From: Saccharicrinis sp963677345
GTDB lineage: Bacteria; Bacteroidota; Bacteroidia; Bacteroidales; Marinilabiliaceae
DNA length: 64,000 nt
Assembly: GCA_963677345.2 (NCBI GenBank)
Contig: CAXXLC010000023.1
Coordinates: 62,001 to 126,000, forward strand
Direction of reading: 5' to 3'
Under the pieces are notes generated by a model that had not been told where the DNA came from, did not search any database, and saw only the letters and a program-made list of their open reading frames with translations. Shown here piece by piece: positions 36,440 through 45,649 of this stretch. Position 1 is the stretch's first letter, and every line of letters begins with the position of its first letter. A program made the translations under genes and the position numbers.

Positions 36440-36717
36440 TAATAGACGCTGACAGGTTTAATTTACAGCTTGCATACGGAACGCTGTCAGGTCTGTCTTC
36501 AACTCAACAACTCGACGATTTAACAACTCAACAATAGTCATCAAATTATTTATTGCTACGCAAATGTTGTAATCTGAAATACTGTAGCCTAAGGCCCAGG
36601 AACTAGGAACTAGGAACTAAGCACTAAGCACTAAGCACTAAGCTCTAAGCACTAAGATAGAAACAATACCACTCATGAGCACATATGCAGCAGCAAACCC
36701 AGACTTTCAACTTTCAA
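36440..36717 (+). repeat. Duplicated block of about 275 bp with heptad array, copy 2
   Basis: Matches 34495-34765 almost base for base outside the heptads, with an insertion near 36493-36512 (extra CTTCAACTCAACAACT) and eleven heptads (36582-36658) of different order (two CTAGGAA, five CTAAGCA/T). Further heptads (CTTTCAA, CTCTCAA) continue to about 36731. The rest of the gap 36383-36848 contains no gene; a TAAATTTG box at 36786-36793 may serve the next gene. Confidence 0.88.
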
Positions 36718-36848
36718 CTCTCAACCCTGACCAGAATCATGGTTATACCTTGACATAATTCATGTAATTCCTTTCCTTACCGTTGTAAATTTGTTTAGCC
36801 ATATTACGAGTAATACATCCTAATATAAAAACATTAAATTATTGAATT

Positions 36849-38477
36849 ATGCCAAAGGGAATATTTAACGTACCAAAAGCAAAAAACGAACCCGTTTTGT
36901 CGTATGCTCCGGGAACAACCGAAAGAGAAGAACTAAAAGCACAGATTAAAGCTTTTAAAGAAACAGAGGTAGATATTCCGATGTATATTGGAGGCGAAGA
37001 AATCAGAACCGGAAATAAAATATCGATTCACCCACCTCATGAAATAAATCACTGTTTAGGATACTATCACCAGGGAGATGAAACTCATGTTTATAAAGCA
37101 ATTGATGCGGCTCTTAAAGCCAAATCAAAATGGGAAAACCTTAGCTGGGAACACAGAGCTTCTATCTTTTTAAAAGCAGCTGAACTTGTTGCCGGTCCTT
37201 ACCGTCAAAAACTAAATGCCGCAACTGTTTTAGGTCAATCGAAAAATGCTTTCCAGGCTGAGATTGATGCCGCTTGTGAGTTTGCTGACTTTTTAAGATT
37301 CAATGTTCAGTACATGACAGAAATTTATGCTGATCAACCAGAATCTGCTCCTGGAATCTGGAACAGAGTTGAATACCGTCCGTTAGAAGGATTTATTTTT
37401 GCACTTACGCCATTTAACTTTACATCTATTGCCGGTAACTTACCAACAGCTCCTGCATTAATGGGTAACACTGTTGTTTGGAAACCATCTAAAACTGCAG
37501 TTTATTCGGCAAAAGTATTAATGGATGTATTTAAAGAAGCAGGAATTCCGGATGGTGTTATTAACCTTGTTTATGCATCTGGTCCTGTTGCAGCTAAAGT
37601 AATTTTTGAACACCCTGAATTTACAGGTATTCACTTTACTGGTTCTACAGGTGTATTCCAATCCATGTGGAAAACAATTGGTGAAAACATTCACAAATAC
37701 AAAACTTACCCTCGTATCGTAGGAGAAACTGGTGGTAAGGATTATATTTTTGCTCATAAATCTTGTGATGCCTTAGCTGTTGCTACTGCAATTGTTCGTG
37801 GTGGTTTTGAATATCAGGGACAAAAATGCTCTGCTGCATCAAGAGTTTACGTTCCTGAAAGTCGCTGGGCTGAAATCAAAGGACATATTGCAAATCAATT
37901 AGCTGAAGTTAAAATGGGAACTCCAGAGGATTTCTCAAACTTTGTAAATGCTGTTATTGACGAAGATTCTTTCAATAAGCTTTCAAAAGCTATTGATGAT
38001 GCTAAAGCAAGCAAAGAAGCTGAAGTAATTTTTGGTGGAAACTACGATAAATCTGTAGGATATTTTATTGAGCCAACCATCATCCAGGCTGCAAATCCAA
38101 AGTACGTAACAATGGAAGAAGAGCTTTTTGGTCCTGTTGTTACTTTATATGTATATAAAGATGCTGACTTTGAAGCTACCTTGGATATTTTAGATAGCAC
38201 TTCGATGTATGCTTTAACAGGAGCCATCTTTTCTCAAGACAGATATGCTGCTGAAATGATGACTCAAAGATTAACTCATACTGCAGGTAATTTCTACATT
38301 AACGATAAACCAACAGGAGCAGTTGTGGGTCAACAACCATTTGGTGGTTCAAGAGGATCAGGAACAAATGATAAAGCTGGTTCTGCAATCAATTTAATGA
38401 GATGGGTAAGTCCGCGTACAATTAAAGAAACATTTGTACCAGCACATGATTACAAATATCCGTTTCTTGCAGAGTAA
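36849..38477 (+). CDS. pruA: L-glutamate gamma-semialdehyde (P5C) dehydrogenase
   Basis: 542 aa, usual length for the stand-alone P5CDH. Aldehyde dehydrogenase blocks: PFNFTSIAGNLPTAPALMGN, KPSKTAVYS, FTGSTGVF, VGETGGKDYIF with general base E293, and GFEYQGQKCSAASRVYV with nucleophile C327; KPTGAVVGQQPFGGSRGSGT at the end is specific to this branch. It oxidises glutamate semialdehyde to glutamate with NAD in proline breakdown. No proline dehydrogenase gene is near. A strong terminator follows. Confidence 0.96.
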   Translation: MPKGIFNVPKAKNEPVLSYAPGTTEREELKAQIKAFKETEVDIPMYIGGEEIRTGNKISIHPPHEINHCLGYYHQGDETHVYKAIDAALKAKSKWENLSWEHRASIFLKAAELVAGPYRQKLNAATVLGQSKNAFQAEIDAACEFADFLRFNVQYMTEIYADQPESAPGIWNRVEYRPLEGFIFALTPFNFTSIAGNLPTAPALMGNTVVWKPSKTAVYSAKVLMDVFKEAGIPDGVINLVYASGPVAAKVIFEHPEFTGIHFTGSTGVFQSMWKTIGENIHKYKTYPRIVGETGGKDYIFAHKSCDALAVATAIVRGGFEYQGQKCSAASRVYVPESRWAEIKGHIANQLAEVKMGTPEDFSNFVNAVIDEDSFNKLSKAIDDAKASKEAEVIFGGNYDKSVGYFIEPTIIQAANPKYVTMEEELFGPVVTLYVYKDADFEATLDILDSTSMYALTGAIFSQDRYAAEMMTQRLTHTAGNFYINDKPTGAVVGQQPFGGSRGSGTNDKAGSAINLMRWVSPRTIKETFVPAHDYKYPFLAE

Positions 38478-38504
38478 GTATAGAAGTTTTTAGAAATAAC
38501 AATT

Positions 38505-38542
38505 AAAAAATCCGGTTCAGCTTATCGTGAACCGGATTTTTT
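38505..38542 (+). terminator. Rho-independent terminator of pruA
   Basis: Stem ATCCGGTTCA / TGAACCGGAT with a 10-nt loop and T6 tail; the A6 5' side also allows reverse use. It lies 28 bp after the stop. Confidence 0.92.
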
Positions 38543-38556
38543 ATGCAGTAAATACC

Positions 38557-40205
38557 ACGCAAACATAGGCAACAAGTAAGTATTGATGCCAGAGGCATCA
38601 CATATTTATAGAAAATATATAAGTCTCAAAATCGACTCCATAGGTGTCGCACCAATTATGAATACATAAAGCAAATAAGTATCGATCACCAGTGTTCAAC
38701 TCCGCTGGAGTTGTGTTTGATATTAAATATTTCTGCTACAAATGTGTATCCCCGCTGGGGATATTATTCTGATATAAGGAAGATTATTTTTTATGTAAAG
38801 ACACGTGCGGCAGTAAATGACTTTCGACTTTCAACTTTTGACTTTCAACTTTCAAAACTAACCAAATTAATTACTTATAAAACTAATAGAGCCTTTGTTT
38901 TCCTGGTTTAGTTCATATGGTTTGTAACTTGAACCTTACTAAATGCCATACAGCTTATGCTTATTTAGCAAAGAATAAACAACGCAAACACACATAGGCA
39001 ACAAGTAAGTATTGATGCCAGAGGCATCACATATTTATAGAAAATATATAAGTCTCAAAATCGACTCCATAGGTGTCGCACCAATTATGAATACATAAAG
39101 CAAATAAGTATCGATCATCAGTGTTCAACTCCGCTGGAGTTGTGTTTGATATTAAATATTTCTGCTACAAATGTGTATCCCCGCTGGGGATATTATTCTG
39201 ATATAAGGAAGATTATTTTTTATGTAAAGACACGTGCGGCAGTAAATGACTTTCGACTTTCAACTTTTGACTTTCAACTTTCGACACTAACCAAATTAAT
39301 TACTTGTAAAACTAATAGAGCCTTTGTTTTCCTGGTTTAGTTCATATGGTTTGTAACTTGAACCTTACTAAATGCCATACAGCTTATGCTTATTTAGCAA
39401 AGAATAAACAACGCAAACACACATAGGCAACAAGTAAGCATTGATACCAGAGGCATCACATATTTATAGAAAATATATAAGTCTCAAAATCGACTCCATA
39501 GGTGTCGCACCAATTATGAATACACAAAGCAAATAAGTATCTAACACCAGTGTTCAACTCCGCTGGAGTTGTGTTTGATATTAAATATTTCTGCTACAAA
39601 TGTGTATCCCCGCTGGGGATATTATTCTGATATAAGGAAGATTATTTTTTATGTAAAGACACGTGCGGCAGTAAATGACTTTCGACTTTCAACTTTTGAC
39701 TTTCAACTTTCGACACTAACCAAATTAATTACTTGTAAAACTAATAGAGCCTTTGTTTTCCTGGTTTAGTTCATATGGTTTGTAACTTGAACCTTACTAA
39801 ATGCCATACAGCTTATGCTTATTTAGCAAAGAATAAACAACGCAAACACACATAGGCAACAAGTAAGTATTGATGCCAGAGGCATCACATATTTATAGAA
39901 AATATATAAGTCTCAAAATCGACTCCATAGGTGTCGCACCAATTATGAATACATAAAGCAAATAAGTATCGATCACCAGTGTTCAACTCCGCTGGAGTTG
40001 GTTTGATATTAAATATTTCTGCTACAAATGTGTATCCCCGCTGGGGATATTATTCTGATATAAGGAAGATTATTTTTTATGTAAAGACACGTGCGGCAGT
40101 AAATGACTTTCGACTTTCAACTTTTGACTTTCAACTTTCAAAACTAACCAAATTAATTACTTATAAAACTAATAGAGCCTTTGTTTTCCTGGTTTAGTTC
40201 GTATG
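38557..40205 (+). repeat. 429-bp unit tandemly repeated about 3.8 times
   Basis: Copies: about 38557-38981, 38982-39410, 39411-39839, 39840-40205 (the last incomplete). Period is 429 bp, with copy 4 one base short and only a few substitutions between copies. Each unit has four 3-nt-loop hairpins: TGATGCC-AGA-GGCATCA (38584-38600), CGACTCC-ATA-GGTGTCG (38633-38649), CAACTCC-GCT-GGAGTTG (38697-38713), ATCCCC-GCT-GGGGAT (38748-38762), five CTTTCAA-type heptads (38821-38855) and a 3' part identical to the last 15 or so codons of the acyl-CoA ligase gene. No gene is seen in it; the 66-72 aa frames in each copy are repeats of non-coding sequence. Confidence 0.95.
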
Positions 40206-41973
40206 AATAGATATCTCTTAAAATATCAGCGTATTTTACATACAGGACTCTGCGTTTTAGTTTTAGTGTAGCACTTAGTTCACCTCCTGGAGCAGTCCAG
40301 GGTTCACAAACAATTCTGAACCTTTTTATTTGTTCATGTTGTCCCAGTTGCTTATTTATTTTACTCACTTCCTGTTGAAACACTTTCAATACCTTTTTAT
40401 CCTTAACCAACTCCTTATTATCTCTGAAGTGAATTCTGTGATTATGGGCCCACATATGCAAATAATCAAAGTTTGGGGAGATTAAAGCACTGGCAAACTT
40501 TTCACTCTCTCCTACCACCATCGACTGTTCAATAAAAATAGATTCTTTAAGCATATTTTCAATAGCCTGAGGAGCTATATATTTACCACTCGAAGTCTTA
40601 AACATTTCCTTTTTACGATCCGTAATCTTCAGAAACTTTCCATTAATGATCTGACCAATATCCCCTGTATGAAACCAGCCATCTTTGTCAATAACCTCAT
40701 CAGTTAACTCCTGGTTTTTATAATAACCTTTCATAACACATGGTCCTTTAGTTAATATTTCTCCATCATCATCAATCTTAACTTCAATATTCTTTAAAAC
40801 AGGACCAACAGTGCCTATCATTAAATTACCGGGCTCTATTGAATGATTTGTTGCAATTACAGGTGATGTTTCAGTAAGTCCGTACCCTTCCATCAAATGA
40901 ATACCTGCAGCAAAAAACAAACGGCTTAAGCGAGGCTGGAGAGCCGCACCTCCTGAGATTACAAATTTTAATTCGCCCCCAAAAGTCTTTTGCCACTTAC
41001 TAAAAACCAACTTTCGGGCCAGCTTTAGTTTAAGGCTGTACCAATAACCATTATTATTTTCACTACAATAATTTTCACCCAATCTCATTGCCCAAAAGAA
41101 GATTAACTTTTTTATTCCCTTTAAATCCTCTCCTTTTGATACTATTTTATCGTAAATACGCTCAATAACACGAGGCACTGTAGCAAAAGCATTCACTTTC
41201 GCCCCGGCCATATCAGCAGCAATAGTTCCTATTCCTTCGGCATAATATATACTGCACTCTTTAGCCTGAAACAAATAGTTAACCATACGCTCATACACAT
41301 GGCAAAGAGGCAAGAAACTTAACACCCTGGAAGATGAATCAATATCGAACAAATTCCATACTCCGGCCATATTACTCAAGAAATTACCATGAGTAAGCAA
41401 CACACCTTTGGGCATACCTGTTGTTCCCGATGTATAAATTATCGAAGCAATATCATCAACACTTATGTCTTTCGAAATTTGATCTAATTGACCTATTAAT
41501 TTAACTCTGTTATCTTCTCCCAACTGCGATACTTCACTCCAGTGTTTAGCACCTTTTACCTTGTTGAAAGTACATACATTTTTTACACTATCACAATCAA
41601 CAGCAATAGGAAGAATCTTTTTATACAGAGCAGCATCCGATACAATAACCATTTTTACCTCGGCGTGCTTAAAAATATACGCAAATTCCTCTTCACTGAT
41701 AGTAGGATAAACCGGAACATGAATGACACCAATCATACTCATACCCATATCAACAAAGTTCCATTCAGGCCTGTTATTTGAAACAGTGGCAATCTTATCC
41801 CCTTTCTGAAACCCCATCTGAATAAGACCTTTTGCAAACGCGCGTGCATTTTGGTAATATTCGTCAGCACTAAATTTTATCCAGTTCCCATTTTTTTTCG
41901 CACAAAGAATATCATCCTTTGTGCCCCTTTTTCTGATAAATGTTAAAATATCAAACGTTCTCTCAAAATTCAT
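40153..41973 (-). CDS. Long-chain fatty acid-CoA ligase (AMP-forming), 3' end inside repeat
   Basis: 606 aa from the ATG at 41973 (MNFERTFDILTFIRKRG), the family start. Adenylate-forming enzyme: ASIIYTSGTTGMPKGVLLTHG (P-loop, in two blocks), LPLCHVYERM, EGYGLTETSPVIATNHS, GWFHTGDIGQI and the catalytic Lys region near SATLKLKRRVLY. The last 15 residues (ELNQENKGSISFISN) after RDIYSY are encoded within the final copy of the 429-bp repeat, so the C-terminus may be a recent extension. It activates fatty acids for lipid synthesis or breakdown. Confidence 0.92.
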   Translation of the reverse strand: MNFERTFDILTFIRKRGTKDDILCAKKNGNWIKFSADEYYQNARAFAKGLIQMGFQKGDKIATVSNNRPEWNFVDMGMSMIGVIHVPVYPTISEEEFAYIFKHAEVKMVIVSDAALYKKILPIAVDCDSVKNVCTFNKVKGAKHWSEVSQLGEDNRVKLIGQLDQISKDISVDDIASIIYTSGTTGMPKGVLLTHGNFLSNMAGVWNLFDIDSSSRVLSFLPLCHVYERMVNYLFQAKECSIYYAEGIGTIAADMAGAKVNAFATVPRVIERIYDKIVSKGEDLKGIKKLIFFWAMRLGENYCSENNNGYWYSLKLKLARKLVFSKWQKTFGGELKFVISGGAALQPRLSRLFFAAGIHLMEGYGLTETSPVIATNHSIEPGNLMIGTVGPVLKNIEVKIDDDGEILTKGPCVMKGYYKNQELTDEVIDKDGWFHTGDIGQIINGKFLKITDRKKEMFKTSSGKYIAPQAIENMLKESIFIEQSMVVGESEKFASALISPNFDYLHMWAHNHRIHFRDNKELVKDKKVLKVFQQEVSKINKQLGQHEQIKRFRIVCEPWTAPGGELSATLKLKRRVLYVKYADILRDIYSYELNQENKGSISFISN

Positions 41974-42273
41974 TACCCTATATTTATTTTCCGGAAACAA
42001 TCTTACATATATACACATCACACCTCCCTCTTATCACTACTAACTTGAGTGCTGCATAAAAGAAAACATCTTGCTTATAATATACTAAAGACTATAATTC
42101 CTGAAATTCATCCAACCTAAACACCTAGCAACAAAGCACATAAATTTTATAATGATTTGTTCAAACCGCGTGCAATTTAGTATTTTTTTTAAAATAACCA
42201 GTTTGAAGCTAACAATCTCCTAATCACTCTCGTTAAATCATTATATTTACGCACAAATAACACCTTGATAGAA

Positions 42274-43374
42274 ATGAAAAACCTGATAGTCATCTTATTA
42301 TTTTTCTTTTATATAATCCCTGTTAATGCCCAGGATACAACCAGTGTTTCTTTTGTTTTTATTGGAGATGTTATGGGTCACGACACTCAAATTAACAGTG
42401 CGTACAATGCATCAACCGGAAAGTATGATTATTCAGGATGCTTTAAATATGTGAGCAATATTTTTGACGATGCCGACTTTACTATTGCCAACCTTGAAGT
42501 AAGTTTGGCCGGCCCTCCATACAAAGGATATCCACAATTCAGCTCTCCTGATAATTTAGCAATAGCCATGAAAGAAGCTGGCATTGACGCTATGGTAACG
42601 GCAAACAACCATTGCATCGACAGAAGAAAACAAGGCCTTGAGCGTACTATTGACATATTAGACAGTCTGAATATTCCACATACAGGCACCTTTAAAGACA
42701 GCTTAGCAAAAGAAAACCAACGTGCTTTAATATTAGAAAAAAGAGGAATTAAAGTAGCCATATTAAACTACACCTATGGAACTAATGGCATAAAAGTAAG
42801 CAAACCGAATGTGGTAAATTACATTGATAAAAATGTGATTAAACACGACATAGAAGAAACCCAAAAATTAAATCCGGATAAAATTATAGCTTTTGTACAC
42901 TGGGGATTAGAGTACGAAACTTCGCCAAATACAGCTCAAAAAAAGCTAAATCAATTCTTTAAAAACAATGGTGTTGATGTGGTTATCGGATCGCACCCCC
43001 ATGTGATTCAACCCATTAACTTTACTAAAGATGAATTTGTGGTTTATTCTTTAGGTAATTTCATTTCCAACCAAAGAACAGCTCCCAGAGATGGTGGAGT
43101 AATGGTTCGTGTTGAGTTATCAAAAACTAAAAACAAAACCTTTGTTAGTGATGCCGGATATTATTTAACCTGGGTATATACACCCACAATTAATGGCAAA
43201 AAAGAGTTTTATGTACTCCCCGTTTCACCTTTTGAAAACAACGCTCTGTTTATGGAACCGGAGGCAAATAATCGTTTAATAGAATACGGTGAGGAAGCCA
43301 GGGAAATCTACAAGAACAATATTAATATCTCTGAATACGGATTTAATAAGAATATACCCGGCTGGGAAAAGTAG
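42274..43374 (+). CDS. CapA-family (PGA_cap) metallophosphatase-like exported protein, copy 1
   Basis: 366 aa from ATG 42274, which starts a signal peptide (MKNLIVILLFFFYIIPVNAQ). CapA fold: FVFIGDVMGHDTQIN, FTIANLEVSL, VTANNHCIDR, AILNYTYG, IAFVHWGLEYE, VVIGSHPHVIQPI and YSLGNFISNQ, the metal/nucleotide site blocks of the calcineurin-like fold. CapA proteins act in poly-gamma-glutamate or capsule handling, though in Bacteroidota lone CapA genes are common and their role is uncertain. A paralogue is at 55.3 kb. Confidence 0.88.
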   Translation: MKNLIVILLFFFYIIPVNAQDTTSVSFVFIGDVMGHDTQINSAYNASTGKYDYSGCFKYVSNIFDDADFTIANLEVSLAGPPYKGYPQFSSPDNLAIAMKEAGIDAMVTANNHCIDRRKQGLERTIDILDSLNIPHTGTFKDSLAKENQRALILEKRGIKVAILNYTYGTNGIKVSKPNVVNYIDKNVIKHDIEETQKLNPDKIIAFVHWGLEYETSPNTAQKKLNQFFKNNGVDVVIGSHPHVIQPINFTKDEFVVYSLGNFISNQRTAPRDGGVMVRVELSKTKNKTFVSDAGYYLTWVYTPTINGKKEFYVLPVSPFENNALFMEPEANNRLIEYGEEAREIYKNNINISEYGFNKNIPGWEK

Positions 43375-43456
43375 TTACGTATGGCAAGATTGGATCAAGA
43401 GAGTTTAGTTGAGAGGTAACTATTCATTATAAAAGATTTATATACGTAATAATACC

Positions 43457-43488
43457 AAAAAAGTGCCTGAACCGTTCAATTCAAGCAC
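43457..43488 (-). terminator. Rho-independent terminator of the acyl-CoA carboxylase operon
   Basis: Minus strand: GTGCTTGAA / TTCAGGCAC (one T-G wobble), loop of 8, then TTTTTT. It sits 47 bp after the biotin-carrier stop. Confidence 0.75.
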
Positions 43489-43534
43489 CCTTTAATACAA
43501 TCTGAATTCTAAAATTTTAATCGAACTCAGGATA

Positions 43535-44056
43535 TTATTTTGCAGGTTCTACTTCAAACAGAACCTGATCTTTCATTACCGTTTCGTCAGCCTTAACACT
43601 AACAGACTTAATTCGTCCGCTGGCAGGACTAACAATTTCGTTTTGCATTTTCATAGCCTCAAGAATCATAACAGGTTCCCCTTTATGAACCTCCTGACCT
43701 TCGGACATCAACACTGCAACAATTTCGCCAGGAAGAGGAGCCTTGATCTTTTCAATCTTTTTACCTGCGCTCTTAGATAATTTTTCTCTGCGTTTGCTGG
43801 CATACTCTGTTTCGATAGTAAAATGATAAGTATTACCATTAATCATTACCGTAACTTCATTTTGTTTTAAACTAACCACTTCGCCAACATGAGAATTCTC
43901 ATTACAATGAATAACATATTCATCATTCTCTAAAGACTCTATTTTTATGTCAGTTTTTTTGTTATTGATCTTATATATTTTATCATCTTTAACTGTAATA
44001 TTTACTTTTTTTTCTCCAGTTAAAGTATATTTTTTTGTTTGCTGTAAAAGTTTCAT
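43535..44056 (-). CDS. Biotin carboxyl carrier protein of acyl-CoA carboxylase
   Basis: 173 aa from ATG 44056. The N-terminal 90 residues form a beta-rich region of the PCC-type linker (BT-like) domain, then a biotinyl domain at residues 103-172: APLPGEIVAVLMSEGQEVHK, ILEAMKMQNEI with biotinyl K136, and a closing VLFEVEP. It carries CO2 between the biotin carboxylase and the carboxyltransferase. It starts 26 bp after the biotin carboxylase stop; last gene of the three-gene operon. Confidence 0.93.
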   Translation of the reverse strand: MKLLQQTKKYTLTGEKKVNITVKDDKIYKINNKKTDIKIESLENDEYVIHCNENSHVGEVVSLKQNEVTVMINGNTYHFTIETEYASKRREKLSKSAGKKIEKIKAPLPGEIVAVLMSEGQEVHKGEPVMILEAMKMQNEIVSPASGRIKSVSVKADETVMKDQVLFEVEPAK

Positions 44057-44082
44057 GTGTATAAATTTACTTTGAATCAACT

Positions 44083-45573
44083 TTAGCCTTTTATTTTCTT
44101 ACTCATAGCCCATACAGAAACCTGCTTGCTGCTTAATTCATCTGTATTAATATTATCCTGCTCTCTTAAGTATGCTTCCATTGCCAGAGCAGCAGCAGCC
44201 ACAAGCTCATCATCCTCCTGATAATAGCTCTGTTCAAGATCCGTTTCGATAAAAGAAGTTGTATATTTTCCTTTTACAAAAGAAGGTGTTTGCATTACCT
44301 GTTTAAAAAATGGCAATGTAGTTTTCACTCCCTTAATTGTAGTACTGTTCAACACTGTTCTACAATTCTTAATAGCCTCGCCCCGGGTTTTTCCTGTAAT
44401 AATAAGCTTAGCTACCAATGAATCAAAACTGGAAACAACCACCTTACCGGCTTCGTATCCAGAATCACACCTAAGGTATTTTTTAGCGGGGATTTCCATC
44501 TGCTCAATTAAACCGGTTGATGGAGCAAAACCAGACTGAACATCCTCTGCATTTACACGTAACTCAATAGCCCATCCATTTTTTGAAATATCCTCTTGCC
44601 TGAATGACAATTCTTCGTTACGAGCCACTCTTATTTGTTGCTCAATAATATCAACTCCTGTAATCTCCTCAGTAATTGGATGCTCTACCTGCACACGAGT
44701 ATTCATTTCCATAAAATAATGATTCAATTCATCATCCAGCAGAAACTCAACAGTACCGGCACTATAATATTTAGTAGCCTTACAGATCTTAACAGCATCA
44801 GCACCGATCTTTTCTCTTAGCTCATCATTTAAAGCAGCAGAAGGTGCCTCCTCCAAAAGCTTTTGATGCTTACGTTGAATACTACACTCCCTTTCATACA
44901 GGTGTATAATATTTCCATGCTTATCCGCTAACACCTGAAATTCAACATGACGTGGATTCTCAACATATTTTTCAATAAGCATTGAATCATTATCAAACAG
45001 AGATTTAGCTTCATTGGTTGCCAGTTTAAACATCAAAGGCAGCTCACTTTTTTTGCGCACCACACGCATTCCTTTACCACCACCTCCGGCAACAGCTTTT
45101 AATATAATTGGATATCCAATTTTTTGAGCCGTTGCTTCAGCTTCTTCAATGGAGGAGATAATACCATCACTACCCTGTAGCACCGGTATTCCATTCTTCA
45201 TTGCCATATCCCTGGCCATTCCTTTATTCCCCATCTGATCGATGGCTTTTGATGATGGCCCGATAAAAATGATATTGTTACGCTCACATTCACGAGGTAA
45301 ATATGGGTTTTCAGATAAAAAACCATAGCCCGGGTGAATGGCATCAATCTTATATTCTAAAGCTGTTTCTATTAGCTTATCGATATTAGTATAAACATTG
45401 ATATATGTATTTTCAGATACATCTATTACCTCATCAGCAAAATTAAGATGCAATGCATTAGGTTCGTGATGCGACAAAAACATATACGTTTTTATACCCA
45501 TTGTTTTTGCTGTACGTGCTATCCTGATAGCTATTTCACCACGATTGGCAATTAAAATTGAGTTAATCTTCAT
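44083..45573 (-). CDS. Biotin carboxylase subunit of acyl-CoA carboxylase
   Basis: 496 aa. ATP-grasp carboxylase: SILIANRGEIAIRIARTAK, IHPGYGFLSENPYLPRECE, AVAGGGGKGMRVV (Gly-rich ATP loop), VEFQVLADKHGNIIHLYERE, FMEMNTRVQVEHPITE and the C-terminal domain ending at RTVLNSTTIKGV. Carboxylates biotin with bicarbonate and ATP. The last 60 residues are a short helical extension (LEQSYYQEDDELVAAAALA). Middle gene of the operon, 77 bp after the carboxyltransferase gene. Confidence 0.95.
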   Translation of the reverse strand: MKINSILIANRGEIAIRIARTAKTMGIKTYMFLSHHEPNALHLNFADEVIDVSENTYINVYTNIDKLIETALEYKIDAIHPGYGFLSENPYLPRECERNNIIFIGPSSKAIDQMGNKGMARDMAMKNGIPVLQGSDGIISSIEEAEATAQKIGYPIILKAVAGGGGKGMRVVRKKSELPLMFKLATNEAKSLFDNDSMLIEKYVENPRHVEFQVLADKHGNIIHLYERECSIQRKHQKLLEEAPSAALNDELREKIGADAVKICKATKYYSAGTVEFLLDDELNHYFMEMNTRVQVEHPITEEITGVDIIEQQIRVARNEELSFRQEDISKNGWAIELRVNAEDVQSGFAPSTGLIEQMEIPAKKYLRCDSGYEAGKVVVSSFDSLVAKLIITGKTRGEAIKNCRTVLNSTTIKGVKTTLPFFKQVMQTPSFVKGKYTTSFIETDLEQSYYQEDDELVAAAALAMEAYLREQDNINTDELSSKQVSVWAMSKKIKG

Positions 45574-45649
45574 AATATTTCAGATTAGAAATGGCGATCA
45601 AGAAAAAATGCTCAATCACCTATCTTATTCTCTTAGATATTTCTATATG

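Noticed and set aside
38711..40197. Four nearly identical reading frames of 66-72 codons in the 429-bp repeats
   Set aside because: They span hairpins and heptads, use a TTG start, and change length with the repeat; no coding bias is apparent.
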